Assembly (NCBI GenBank): GCA_028819255.1 | Contig: JAPPMB010000131.1 | Location: 1 to 41,832 of the forward strand | DNA length: 41,832 nucleotides | Source of the DNA: Bryobacterales bacterium | GTDB taxonomy: Bacteria; Acidobacteriota; Terriglobia; Bryobacterales; UBA6623 | Direction: 5' to 3' | Notes under the pieces: model-generated | What the model was told of the DNA's origin: nothing | The model's input: the letters and a program-made list of their open reading frames with translations, nothing else | Databases searched by the model: none | Shown here: positions 9,038 through 16,378 of the stretch, in pieces | How positions within the stretch are numbered: position 1 is the first letter of the stretch | How the letters are laid out: each line of letters begins with the position of its first letter | Position numbers and translations under genes: made by a program

Positions 9038-11289
9038 GCAGCGAGTCTATGGGACACGTGGAGGAAACGGCGCAGTCCGGACCGGCGCCCAAGGGAAGCC
9101 GGAAGTTCGCGGCATCCCTGGCGATGGGCCTCGCCCTGGCACCGGCCGCGGCGGCGTTGGGCCAGACGCCAGTGGGGCCGGACGGGCCGGCAATCGACAT
9201 CGAGGACCGGGGCATCTCGGAGAGCCACCGGGAAATGCTGGCCCTTCTTGAGGTGGTTCGCCTCCGGAGCGCGGCGGAGAACACCTATGTTGGCCCGCTT
9301 GTAAATCGTCGCGACCGAGAATTGCTCGAGAACATGTCTGCGGATGCGCTCGGAGCCCGGCGCGCGAGGCTGCATCTGGCGGTTGGCAAGGACGAGCTGC
9401 GGCTGGGCAACAACGAAGCAGCGGCGGATCATTTGCTTGAGGCCCACCGGCTGTCCGACAGGAGCCTGGTGCAGCCGGCATTCGAGCTTGCCGTCGCCTA
9501 CCTGAGGCTTGGCGAGACCGAGAACTGCTTCCTTCACCCCAACCCCGAACGCTGCATCCTGCCAATCCGAGGACAAGGGGTCCACAGCGATCAGGCCGGC
9601 GCCCGGCAGGCGATTCGCTACCTGCTGGAGGTGCTTGGGAAGCAGCCGGGACACCTGCCTGCTCGCTGGCTTCTGAATCTGGCCTGCATGTCCGTGGGCG
9701 AGTATCCCGAAGGCGTGCCCCGGGAGCACCTGGTCCCTCCGGAGCGGTTCGCCTCCGAGGCTCCGTTTCCGCGGTTCGTGGACGTCGCGCGGCAACTCGG
9801 TCTGGACACTCTGAGCCTGAGCGGCGGCGCCGTTGCGGATGATCTAGACGGTGACGGCTGGCTGGACCTGATGGTGTCGGACTGGAGCCCCTCCGGCCAG
9901 ATCCGCTACTTCCGCAACACCGGAGAAGGACGGTTCTCAGAGCAGACCAGCGAATCCGGGCTCGCAGGGATTCTTGGAGGCCTCAACCTCGTCCACGCCG
10001 ACTACGACAACGACGGCGATCTGGACATCCTCGTTCTGCGAGGGGCATGGCTGGGAAGAGCCGGTCGGTATCCGAATTCCCTGCTGCAGAACGATGGGCG
10101 GGGACGGTTCTCCGACGTGACCATGGCGGCCGGTCTGGGTGAGCGCCACTATCCAACCCAGACCGGGGCCTGGAGCGACTACGACAACGATGGCGATCTG
10201 GACCTGTACGTGGGAAACGAGGACTCGCCGAGCCAGCTCTTTCGGAACGAGGGCGACGGGACATTTGTCGATGTCGCGACCCAGGCCGGCGTGACAAACG
10301 GACACATGGCGAAAGCTGTCGTGTGGGGCGACTACGATGCCGACCGCTTCCCGGACCTCTACGTCTCGAACTTCGGCGCTCCCAATCGCCTCTACCGCAA
10401 CAACGGCGACGGAACATTCACGGACGTCGCCCAGGACGCCAGGGTCGACTTTCCGTTCAAGAGTTTTCCGGCCTGGTTCTGGGACTTCAACAACGACGGC
10501 CTGCTCGACCTCTTCGTCTCCTCGTACGAGCGCGACGTGACAGACGTCGCGGCGGACTATTTCGGGCTGCCTCCCGAGCGGACCGAGCCCGACAGCCTCT
10601 ATCGAGGCGACGGACGGGGCGGCTTTCGGGATGTCGCGATGGAGATGCGCCTTGTCCGCGTCACGCAGCCCATGGGCTCCAACTTCGGCGACCTCAACAA
10701 CGACGGCTTTCCGGACTTCTACCTGGGGACCGGCTATCCCGAATACGAAGGCCTGATGCCGAACCTGCTGTTCCTGAATCAGAGCGGTTCCCGGTTTGCC
10801 GATGTGACGACGGCGGGAGGCCTGGGACACCTGCAAAAGGGCCACGGAGTGGCGTTTGCGGACTTCGACCATGACGGCGACCTGGATCTCTTCGTGGAGA
10901 TCGGAGGCGCCTATGCGGGCGATGTCTTCGGCAACGCGCTGTTCGAGAATCCGGGCTTCGGAAACCAGTGGCTGGCGGTTCGGCTCGTCGGAGAGGACTC
11001 GAACCGCTCGGCGCTCGGAGCGCGGATTCGAGCCGTGATTCCGGAGGACGGAACAGTGCGATCTGTGTACAAGTGGGTGAACAGCGGGGGGAGCTTCGGC
11101 GCCAACCCGCTTAGGCAGCACCTGGGACTCGGGCAAGCGGACTCAATCGACTTGCTGGAGATCTACTGGCCGTCGAGCGACACGACACAGGTGTTCCGAA
11201 ACATCCAGGCGGGCCAGATCCTGGAAATCACGGAGCACGCCGACGAATACCGCACGGTGCCGCACGTCGAGGTTGACTTTGGATACTAG
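9034..11289 (+). CDS. FG-GAP/VCBS repeat protein with ASPIC/UnbV domain (CRTAC1-like)
   Basis: 751 residues. After an N-terminal signal-like segment (FAASLAMGLALAPAAAALG) comes a helical TPR-like region to about residue 240, then FG-GAP/VCBS repeats with Ca-binding-type acidic loops: DLDGDGWLDL, DYDNDGDLDI, DYDNDGDLDLYVGNE, DYDADRFPDLYVSN, DFNNDGLLDLFVS, DLNNDGFPDFYLG and DFDHDGDLDLF. The last 100 residues are an ASPIC/UnbV domain (WLAVRLVGEDSNRSALGARI, HLGLGQADSIDLLEIYWPS). Such proteins are exported seven-blade propellers of unclear function. The TTG start overlaps the previous stop; ATG at 9049 is an alternative. The TAG stop is shared with the left end of the insertion sequence beyond it; the pre-insertion sequence would have ended at the same codon, so the protein is probably full length. 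Confidence 0.88.
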   Translation: MSSESMGHVEETAQSGPAPKGSRKFAASLAMGLALAPAAAALGQTPVGPDGPAIDIEDRGISESHREMLALLEVVRLRSAAENTYVGPLVNRRDRELLENMSADALGARRARLHLAVGKDELRLGNNEAAADHLLEAHRLSDRSLVQPAFELAVAYLRLGETENCFLHPNPERCILPIRGQGVHSDQAGARQAIRYLLEVLGKQPGHLPARWLLNLACMSVGEYPEGVPREHLVPPERFASEAPFPRFVDVARQLGLDTLSLSGGAVADDLDGDGWLDLMVSDWSPSGQIRYFRNTGEGRFSEQTSESGLAGILGGLNLVHADYDNDGDLDILVLRGAWLGRAGRYPNSLLQNDGRGRFSDVTMAAGLGERHYPTQTGAWSDYDNDGDLDLYVGNEDSPSQLFRNEGDGTFVDVATQAGVTNGHMAKAVVWGDYDADRFPDLYVSNFGAPNRLYRNNGDGTFTDVAQDARVDFPFKSFPAWFWDFNNDGLLDLFVSSYERDVTDVAADYFGLPPERTEPDSLYRGDGRGGFRDVAMEMRLVRVTQPMGSNFGDLNNDGFPDFYLGTGYPEYEGLMPNLLFLNQSGSRFADVTTAGGLGHLQKGHGVAFADFDHDGDLDLFVEIGGAYAGDVFGNALFENPGFGNQWLAVRLVGEDSNRSALGARIRAVIPEDGTVRSVYKWVNSGGSFGANPLRQHLGLGQADSIDLLEIYWPSSDTTQVFRNIQAGQILEITEHADEYRTVPHVEVDFGY

Positions 11290-11309
11290 CCTAAATAATC
11301 TCGTCGTTT
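11287..11309 (+). repeat. Left terminal inverted repeat of the IS
   Basis: TAGCCTAAATAATCTCGTCG followed by TTT. It pairs with the reverse complement of 12556-12578 with four mismatches. The first three bases double as the stop codon of the upstream plus-strand gene, and the transposase stop (complement of 11291-11293) lies inside it. Confidence 0.85.
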
Positions 11310-12526
11310 CGGGGGCGAGGGGCCAAGGTGTAGTTCCACTCGCCATGAAATGTGTCTCGCTCGATGGATAGACTCTCCATCTCCTCCTCCATCACTTTCG
11401 GTCCGGTCTCGTAGCGGTTCTCGTCAAGGGCGGACTGGATCGTCAGACCTTCCTTGGCGGTGACCGCGCCAATCAGGTTCACCACGACCTCGCGACAGAT
11501 CAGGGGCCGCCCGCGCCAGTTCTGCGTGATGTGGCAGAACATCCGATGCTCGATCTTGTTCCACTTGCTCGTGCCTGGAGGAAAGTGGCAGACCGAGATC
11601 CGCATCTCCAACTCGTCGGCCAGAGCTTGCAGTTCCAGTTTCCAGAGCCGGCTGCGGCTGCTGTTGGAGCCGCCCCCGTCGCAAGTGATCAGCAACCGCT
11701 CGGCTCCCGGATAGGCCGCGGTGCCCATCTTCCGCCACCAGCGTCGCAGGGTCTCCACCGCGAACTCGGAGGTGTCATGGTCCACCCCGACGCTGACCCA
11801 CCCGGCATTCGCCGTCAGGTCATAGGCCCCGTAGGGAATCGCCTTGCCCAGCTGCTTGTCGGGGAAGTCATGCACCTGCACGGCCTCGGGATCTCCCTTC
11901 GGTCGCCACTCCCGGCCCCCGTTGCGGTAGGCTCCCACCAACTCTTTCTTCTTCGCGTCCACCGAAACTACGGGCTCCCCCTTGTCCTGGAACTCCCGGA
12001 CCTTCCGGTAGATGCGCTGGAATTGCGCGTCCCGGTCCGGATGCTGCCGTCCCTCCAGCTTCTTGCGGTTCGCCTGCAGGCTGTAGCCCAGCCGGTGCAG
12101 CAGGCGGTTCACGCTGCGCCCGCTCACCGCGTGGCCCTCCGCGCTCAGCGCCGCGGCCAGCTTGGCGGCGCTGAGGCAGGTCCAGCGCAGCGGGCTCATC
12201 GGATCGCCGCGCGTGACCGGATCCAGCTTGCGGTCCAAGGCGGCCAGCAGTTCCGGGTCGCGTTCCACCAGCGACTTGCGACCGCCGCCGGGGCGTCGCA
12301 GGCGGTCGCCCGCAGCCCGGGCCGGGCCGGCCACGCCGGCCTGCACCTCCCACAGCCCGGCGCGCACGGTGTCGCGTGACAGCCCTGTCGCCTGGGAGAC
12401 TCGCGCGATGCCGCCCCGGCCGATCGCCTGGGCCTCTGCCCCGGCCCATAGCCGGCGGCTCCTCTCGTCCAGCACGGGCTGCAGCGCATCAAATCTCGCC
12501 TTGATCCTCTTGACAAGGGCACTCAT
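11291..12526 (-). CDS. ISAzo13-family transposase
   Basis: 411 residues from ATG 12526, chosen because residues upstream are low-complexity and the open frame would otherwise cross the element's end. The N-terminus holds a helix-turn-helix (GRGGIARVSQATGLSRDTVRAGL) and RRPGGGRKSL, followed by the winged region SGRSVNRLLHRLGYSLQANRK. The catalytic core is of the Rhodopirellula/ISAzo13 DDE type: Asp in VVSVDAKKKE, Asp in LLITCDGGGSNSSRSRLW, and Glu in PPGTSKWNKIEHRMF. It cuts and rejoins the element at its terminal repeats. No frameshift or stop is seen, so it is probably active. Confidence 0.92.
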   Translation of the reverse strand: MSALVKRIKARFDALQPVLDERSRRLWAGAEAQAIGRGGIARVSQATGLSRDTVRAGLWEVQAGVAGPARAAGDRLRRPGGGRKSLVERDPELLAALDRKLDPVTRGDPMSPLRWTCLSAAKLAAALSAEGHAVSGRSVNRLLHRLGYSLQANRKKLEGRQHPDRDAQFQRIYRKVREFQDKGEPVVSVDAKKKELVGAYRNGGREWRPKGDPEAVQVHDFPDKQLGKAIPYGAYDLTANAGWVSVGVDHDTSEFAVETLRRWWRKMGTAAYPGAERLLITCDGGGSNSSRSRLWKLELQALADELEMRISVCHFPPGTSKWNKIEHRMFCHITQNWRGRPLICREVVVNLIGAVTAKEGLTIQSALDENRYETGPKVMEEEMESLSIERDTFHGEWNYTLAPRPRNDEII

Positions 12527-12555
12527 CCCCCATAGAGTACCAGACTTAGAGCATA

Positions 12556-12578
12556 AAACGACGACTTTGTTTTGGCTA
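12556..12578 (-). repeat. Right terminal inverted repeat of the IS
   Basis: Read on the minus strand it starts TAGCCAAAACAAAGTCGTCG then TTT, matching the left end at 19 of 23 positions. It lies 30 bases upstream of the transposase start, so the transposase promoter probably lies within or next to it. Confidence 0.85.
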
Positions 12579-13228
12579 GAGTCCTTTGCGTCGCGCGGGC
12601 AGCCCAGCACCGGACAACGATGACGGGACGGGAAGTCCCGACGTGGCGGCGTCCGCATTGCACTGCGCCCTGATCGCTGCCAGACTGCGAGCGAACGGCC
12701 GATCCTCAAGTCCCCGAACACGTGGTCGCACCGTGATCTGTTGGTCGAGGCGTTTGTGCCCCGCCCCATTGGTCGGATACCGGCACCGGCCCAGGTTGGG
12801 AGCTACAGCAACGGTGGGTGGCGGACAGCGAATGCACGGTGGCCGGATCGAGGCTGCGAAGCGACCGAAACCGAGCGCCCCGCCGCCGCCCCTCCCGTCC
12901 GTTCACGAAGACGCGGAATCTCCGCCCGGCAAGCCGCCTGTCCGTCAGGCACGAGCGAACTGCGGCGAACATTGACAGATCCGTATGTCGTTGGCCATGC
13001 GATCAGACCACGATCCTTCGATTCTGATTCTGCGCTAGCCTCAAGTCTGGGATCCGTGCGGGAAGGCGGAGGCCGATCCTTTCGTGCTCGGACCGGGTCC
13101 GGTAGAACGGTCGTGACCTCTGAGACCATCCAAAGTGCGGGTGAGAGACAGGTGGCCGCTCCCCCTGCTCCCGCACTCTCTCTGGTCCGGGCACTGGCCC
13201 GAGTCCTCGGTGCACGGGAGCCTTGCGC
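12579..13228. other. Non-coding gap between the IS and lpxB
   Basis: About 650 bases without a believable gene. The one long plus-strand frame (12741-13232) is Arg/Ala/Ser-rich with no recognisable motif. A 6-bp stem with loop GGGAA (CGGGAC/GTCCCG) lies near 12632-12650, in a position to serve as the original terminator of the ASPIC-UnbV gene, but it has no T-run. The promoter of lpxB presumably lies in the last 100 bases. Confidence 0.5.
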
Positions 13229-14362
13229 ATGAGAATCCTGGTCTCCGCCGGCGAGGCTTCCGGTGACCGGTACGCTGCCGGCGTAGTGTCCGCGCTCAGG
13301 CGGGCGCTCCCGGATGCCAGCTACTTCGGCTGCGGCGGCCCGCGTATGCGAGAGGCCGGGGTGGAGGCCATTGTGCGCACGGAGGATCTCTCCGTGGTCG
13401 GCCTGTTCGAGGTCTTACGCCACATCCCCAGGATCCACGGCCTGTACAGGAAGCTGGTGGACGCAGCTGCACGGCTGCGTCCGGACCTGGCCATCCTCAC
13501 GGACGCGCCCGACTTCCATCTCAGGCTCGCGTCGCGGCTTCGTGACATGGGTGTCCCTGTCGCCTATTACGTCGCTCCGCAGGTGTGGGCCTGGCGCCGT
13601 CGCAGAATCGGGCAGATCCGCAGGCTTGTTGACCACCTGCTGGTGATCTTTCCCTTCGAGGAGGAGTTCTTCAGGCGACGCGGCGTCGAGGCCTCGTTCG
13701 TCGGGCACCCGCTGAGCGAGCTCGCAGGAATCTCGGTCGATCGCGATGCGTTCTTTGCGGCGCAGACGCTCAATCCCGACGACGAGCTGGTTGCTCTGTT
13801 GCCTGGGAGCCGAAAAGGCGAGTCGCTGCGGCACCTCCCTGCACTCGAGGACGCTGCGAGCCGATTGGTCGCGGAGGGCGTTCGGCAGTTCGTCCTGCCT
13901 GCGTCCGCAACGACAGGCAAGACCTTCTTCGAGGCCCACTGGAAGGGACCGCCGGTGCGAATTGTCGACCGCAACGCCCAGAACTGCGTCGGCCACGCTG
14001 ACGTTGCTCTCGTGGCCAGCGGTAGTGCTACCGTCGAGGCGGCGATCCTCGGCACCCCCATGGTGACGTTCTACAAGCTTGCGTGGCCGAGCTACTGCGT
14101 CGCGCGCATGCTGGTTGACGTCCCGCACTACAGCATGGTCAACCTGCTTGCCGGCAAGAAGGTGATCAGGGAATACATCCAACATGAATGCACTGGCACG
14201 AAACTAGCGGGCGAGGCCATTCGTCTGCTCAGAAGGGAGGCCGATAGATGTCGCATGATCCAAGACCTGGCCCGCGTGCGGGCCTTGCTCCGTACGGAGG
14301 CGCCCGCCTCGGAACGGGCTGCGCAGGAAGTCGTCGATCGCTTCAAGCTCGTCCAGGCCTGA
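13229..14362 (+). CDS. lpxB: Lipid-A-disaccharide synthase
   Basis: 377 residues, the usual length. LpxB joins UDP-2,3-diacylglucosamine and lipid X to form the lipid A disaccharide, at the inner face of the inner membrane. Diagnostic stretches: SAGEASGDRYAA at the N-terminus, GCGGPRM, DAPDFHLRLA, YYVAPQVWAWRRRR, LLVIFPFEEEFF, FVGHPL, LLPGSRKGE and the donor-binding ASGSATVEAAILGTPMVTFYK. ATG 13229 gives the canonical MRILVSAGEASGD; a TTG two codons earlier is possible. Its end is overlapped by 115 bases by the next open frame. It stands apart from other lpx genes, which are not in this window. Its presence shows the organism makes lipopolysaccharide. Confidence 0.95.
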   Translation: MRILVSAGEASGDRYAAGVVSALRRALPDASYFGCGGPRMREAGVEAIVRTEDLSVVGLFEVLRHIPRIHGLYRKLVDAAARLRPDLAILTDAPDFHLRLASRLRDMGVPVAYYVAPQVWAWRRRRIGQIRRLVDHLLVIFPFEEEFFRRRGVEASFVGHPLSELAGISVDRDAFFAAQTLNPDDELVALLPGSRKGESLRHLPALEDAASRLVAEGVRQFVLPASATTGKTFFEAHWKGPPVRIVDRNAQNCVGHADVALVASGSATVEAAILGTPMVTFYKLAWPSYCVARMLVDVPHYSMVNLLAGKKVIREYIQHECTGTKLAGEAIRLLRREADRCRMIQDLARVRALLRTEAPASERAAQEVVDRFKLVQA

Positions 14363-16326
14363 CGCTGATCGCGGTTGCAATCCTCGGGACCGCGCTGCAG
14401 GCCCAGGTGCAGGAGTCCACAGAACCGCCGCTCATCGATGTCGAGCACTACGAGATCGACGCTCGTGTGGACCTCAACGCCCAGTTGCTCGAGGCGACCG
14501 CCGAGGTGCACTTCGTGCCGCGCGATCCAGCGAGGGTCCTCACCTTCGAGTTGCACAACGCGCTGAACCTCGATTCCGTAGAGGCCGAGGACGGAACGAT
14601 CCTTTACTCGTCACGCGGAGTGGGAAACGCCAGCGTTCTGGTCAGCTTTCCGAACCAGCTCCCGGTGGACGAGCGCCAGGTCGTGCGCTTCCGCTACGGC
14701 GGCCGCCTGATCGGATACGAGGACTCGCCCGCCGAAGGCTATGCGCTGGCGGAAATCACGGCCGACAGGGCCATTCTCCTCTACGCCGGCAGGTGGTTCC
14801 CGGTCAACGGATACGGCGCCGACCGGTTCACATCGGACATTCGCGTCACCGTTCGCGAGGGCATGACGGTTCTCGGAAGCGGCATCGGCATCCGGACCGA
14901 GGCCCTCGAGGGCATCCGGCACCAGTTCGAATTCAGCTACCCGTCTTTCCCCGGCACGGTCGCGATCGTCAGGGAAGAGCCGCTCAGGGCCGAGGCCGTC
15001 GACGGCTCCAGCTCCGTGTACATGCCCGCGGCGAGCGAGGACCTTGCACTGGAGTACGGCGAGACCGCCGCCGAAATGGTCGACTTCTTTTCCGATCTCT
15101 ACGGAGCCCCCTACTCCAAGGCGATCTCGATCGTCGAGATGGGCGAATTCGCGCCGAACGGGTACTGGGCGCCGGGAATGGTCCTGATGAGCACCTACGG
15201 CCGTGGCGAGACCGTCAACCGGCGGCTGCTGGGCAAGCTTGTGGCGAACCAGTGGTGGGGATCGATCGTCGGCGCCGGCAATCGCAACAATCTCTGGCTG
15301 GTCGACGGTCTGGCGCAGTACTCCTCCCTGCTGGAGACGGAGGAGGCCGAGGGCGAGGAGGCCTTCGTGACGGCCCTCGGCAACACACGCATCAATGCGC
15401 TGACGTTCGACGAGGTCCCGCTGCGCCAATCCGGCAGGGTCGCGGACTTCTCCCCCCAGATGGAGGCGCTGACCTCGGCCCGCGGCGCCATGGTGCTGCA
15501 CATGCTGCGCTGGCGGGTCGGTGACGAGGCCTTCTTCTCAACGCTGCGCGAGCTCATCAGCGGGCACGCATGGGGAACGCTCACGACTGATGCGTTCCGC
15601 GAACTCTTCGAGGACGTGACCGGAAAGGATCTCGACGGCTTCTTCCTGCAGTGGACGGAGACGAACATCACCCCGGAGTTCAAGCAGGAGTACACGATCT
15701 ACCGTCTCGGGGGCAACGAGGGCTTCCGCGTGATTGGAAGGATCAACCAGGACATGGACACCTTCAGCATGCCGGTCGAGCTGAAGGTCGAGACCGAGGG
15801 GGAGCCGGAGTTCCACGTGGTCGAGGTCGCCGGCACGGCCTCGGATTTCGCCCTCGAGACGTTCGGCAAGCCGAGACAGGTCGTTCTCGACCCGAACCAC
15901 AGGATCCTGCGCCTGGACGAGGACACGAGGGTGCGTGTGTCGATCCGGCGGGGCGAGCAGCTGATGGAGCTCGGCTACTACTCGGACGCGCTGGTCGAGT
16001 ACGCCCAGGCCCTGGACATCAACCGGTTCAGCTCCCTTGCCCACTATCGGACCGGGGAGGCGATGTTCCTGCGGAACAACTACCAAGCCGCCGCGAACGA
16101 GTTCCGCGAGGCGCTCAACGGCGACCAGGATCCCCAGTGGGTCGAGGTCTGGTCCCACATCAACCTGGGCAAGATCTTCGACATCACCGGCCAGCGCGAG
16201 CGAGCGGTCAATGAGTACCAGCTGGCGGTACGGACCCGGGACAACACCCAGAACGCCCAGGACGAGGCCAGCAAGTACCTGGCCGCCCCCTACCGGCGAC
16301 CGAGGCCGAAGGAGCGGACCTACTAG
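14248..16326 (+). CDS. M1-aminopeptidase-like pseudoenzyme with TPR tail
   Basis: 692 residues as drawn. The first ~32 overlap lpxB; the signal-like segment LTLIAVAILGTALQAQ suggests the mature protein begins near 14405, and a non-ATG start (CTG near 14362-14372) is possible. Residues ~60-250 form an M1-type N-terminal beta domain, followed by a gluzincin-like domain. Where active M1 enzymes have HExxH before QWFG, this protein has KLVAN before QWWG, and the third ligand in WLNEG is WLVDG, so all zinc ligands and the catalytic Glu are missing. The GAMEN-type motif is also altered (EFAPNGYWAPG). C-terminal TPRs follow (GEQLMELGYYSDALVEYAQAL, AHYRTGEAMFLRNNYQAAANEF). Probably an exported binding protein and not a protease. 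Confidence 0.82.
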   Translation: MSHDPRPGPRAGLAPYGGARLGTGCAGSRRSLQARPGLTLIAVAILGTALQAQVQESTEPPLIDVEHYEIDARVDLNAQLLEATAEVHFVPRDPARVLTFELHNALNLDSVEAEDGTILYSSRGVGNASVLVSFPNQLPVDERQVVRFRYGGRLIGYEDSPAEGYALAEITADRAILLYAGRWFPVNGYGADRFTSDIRVTVREGMTVLGSGIGIRTEALEGIRHQFEFSYPSFPGTVAIVREEPLRAEAVDGSSSVYMPAASEDLALEYGETAAEMVDFFSDLYGAPYSKAISIVEMGEFAPNGYWAPGMVLMSTYGRGETVNRRLLGKLVANQWWGSIVGAGNRNNLWLVDGLAQYSSLLETEEAEGEEAFVTALGNTRINALTFDEVPLRQSGRVADFSPQMEALTSARGAMVLHMLRWRVGDEAFFSTLRELISGHAWGTLTTDAFRELFEDVTGKDLDGFFLQWTETNITPEFKQEYTIYRLGGNEGFRVIGRINQDMDTFSMPVELKVETEGEPEFHVVEVAGTASDFALETFGKPRQVVLDPNHRILRLDEDTRVRVSIRRGEQLMELGYYSDALVEYAQALDINRFSSLAHYRTGEAMFLRNNYQAAANEFREALNGDQDPQWVEVWSHINLGKIFDITGQRERAVNEYQLAVRTRDNTQNAQDEASKYLAAPYRRPRPKERTY

Positions 16327-16342
16327 AAGCGGACCCGCGCGC

Positions 16343-16378
16343 CGACGCCGGCCTCAGTACTTGGGGACGCCGGCGTCG
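16343..16378. terminator. Stem-loop at convergent gene ends
   Basis: A perfect 10-bp inverted repeat, CGACGCCGGC at 16343-16352 and GCCGGCGTCG at 16369-16378, with a 16-base loop. It lies where the M1-like gene and the MoeB fusion converge and overlaps the last codons of the latter. There is no T-run, so it may only stabilise the transcript ends. Confidence 0.35.

Larger units (their letters stand above)
11287..12578 (-). mobile_element. ISAzo13-like insertion sequence, complete
   Basis: A 1292-bp element bounded by 23-bp imperfect inverted repeats (11287-11309 and 12556-12578; 19 of 23 positions match, with TAGCC at the tips and TCGTCGTTT inside). It holds one transposase gene with an intact DDE triad. 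Both outer edges read CTAG, so a TA or CTAG target duplication is possible and the exact tip is uncertain by a few bases. The element looks intact and probably arrived recently. It inserted at the stop codon of the ASPIC-UnbV gene. Confidence 0.85.

Noticed and set aside
12741..13232. Open frame of 163 codons upstream of lpxB
   Set aside because: Low-complexity Arg/Ala/Ser composition, no motif and no ribosome binding site.
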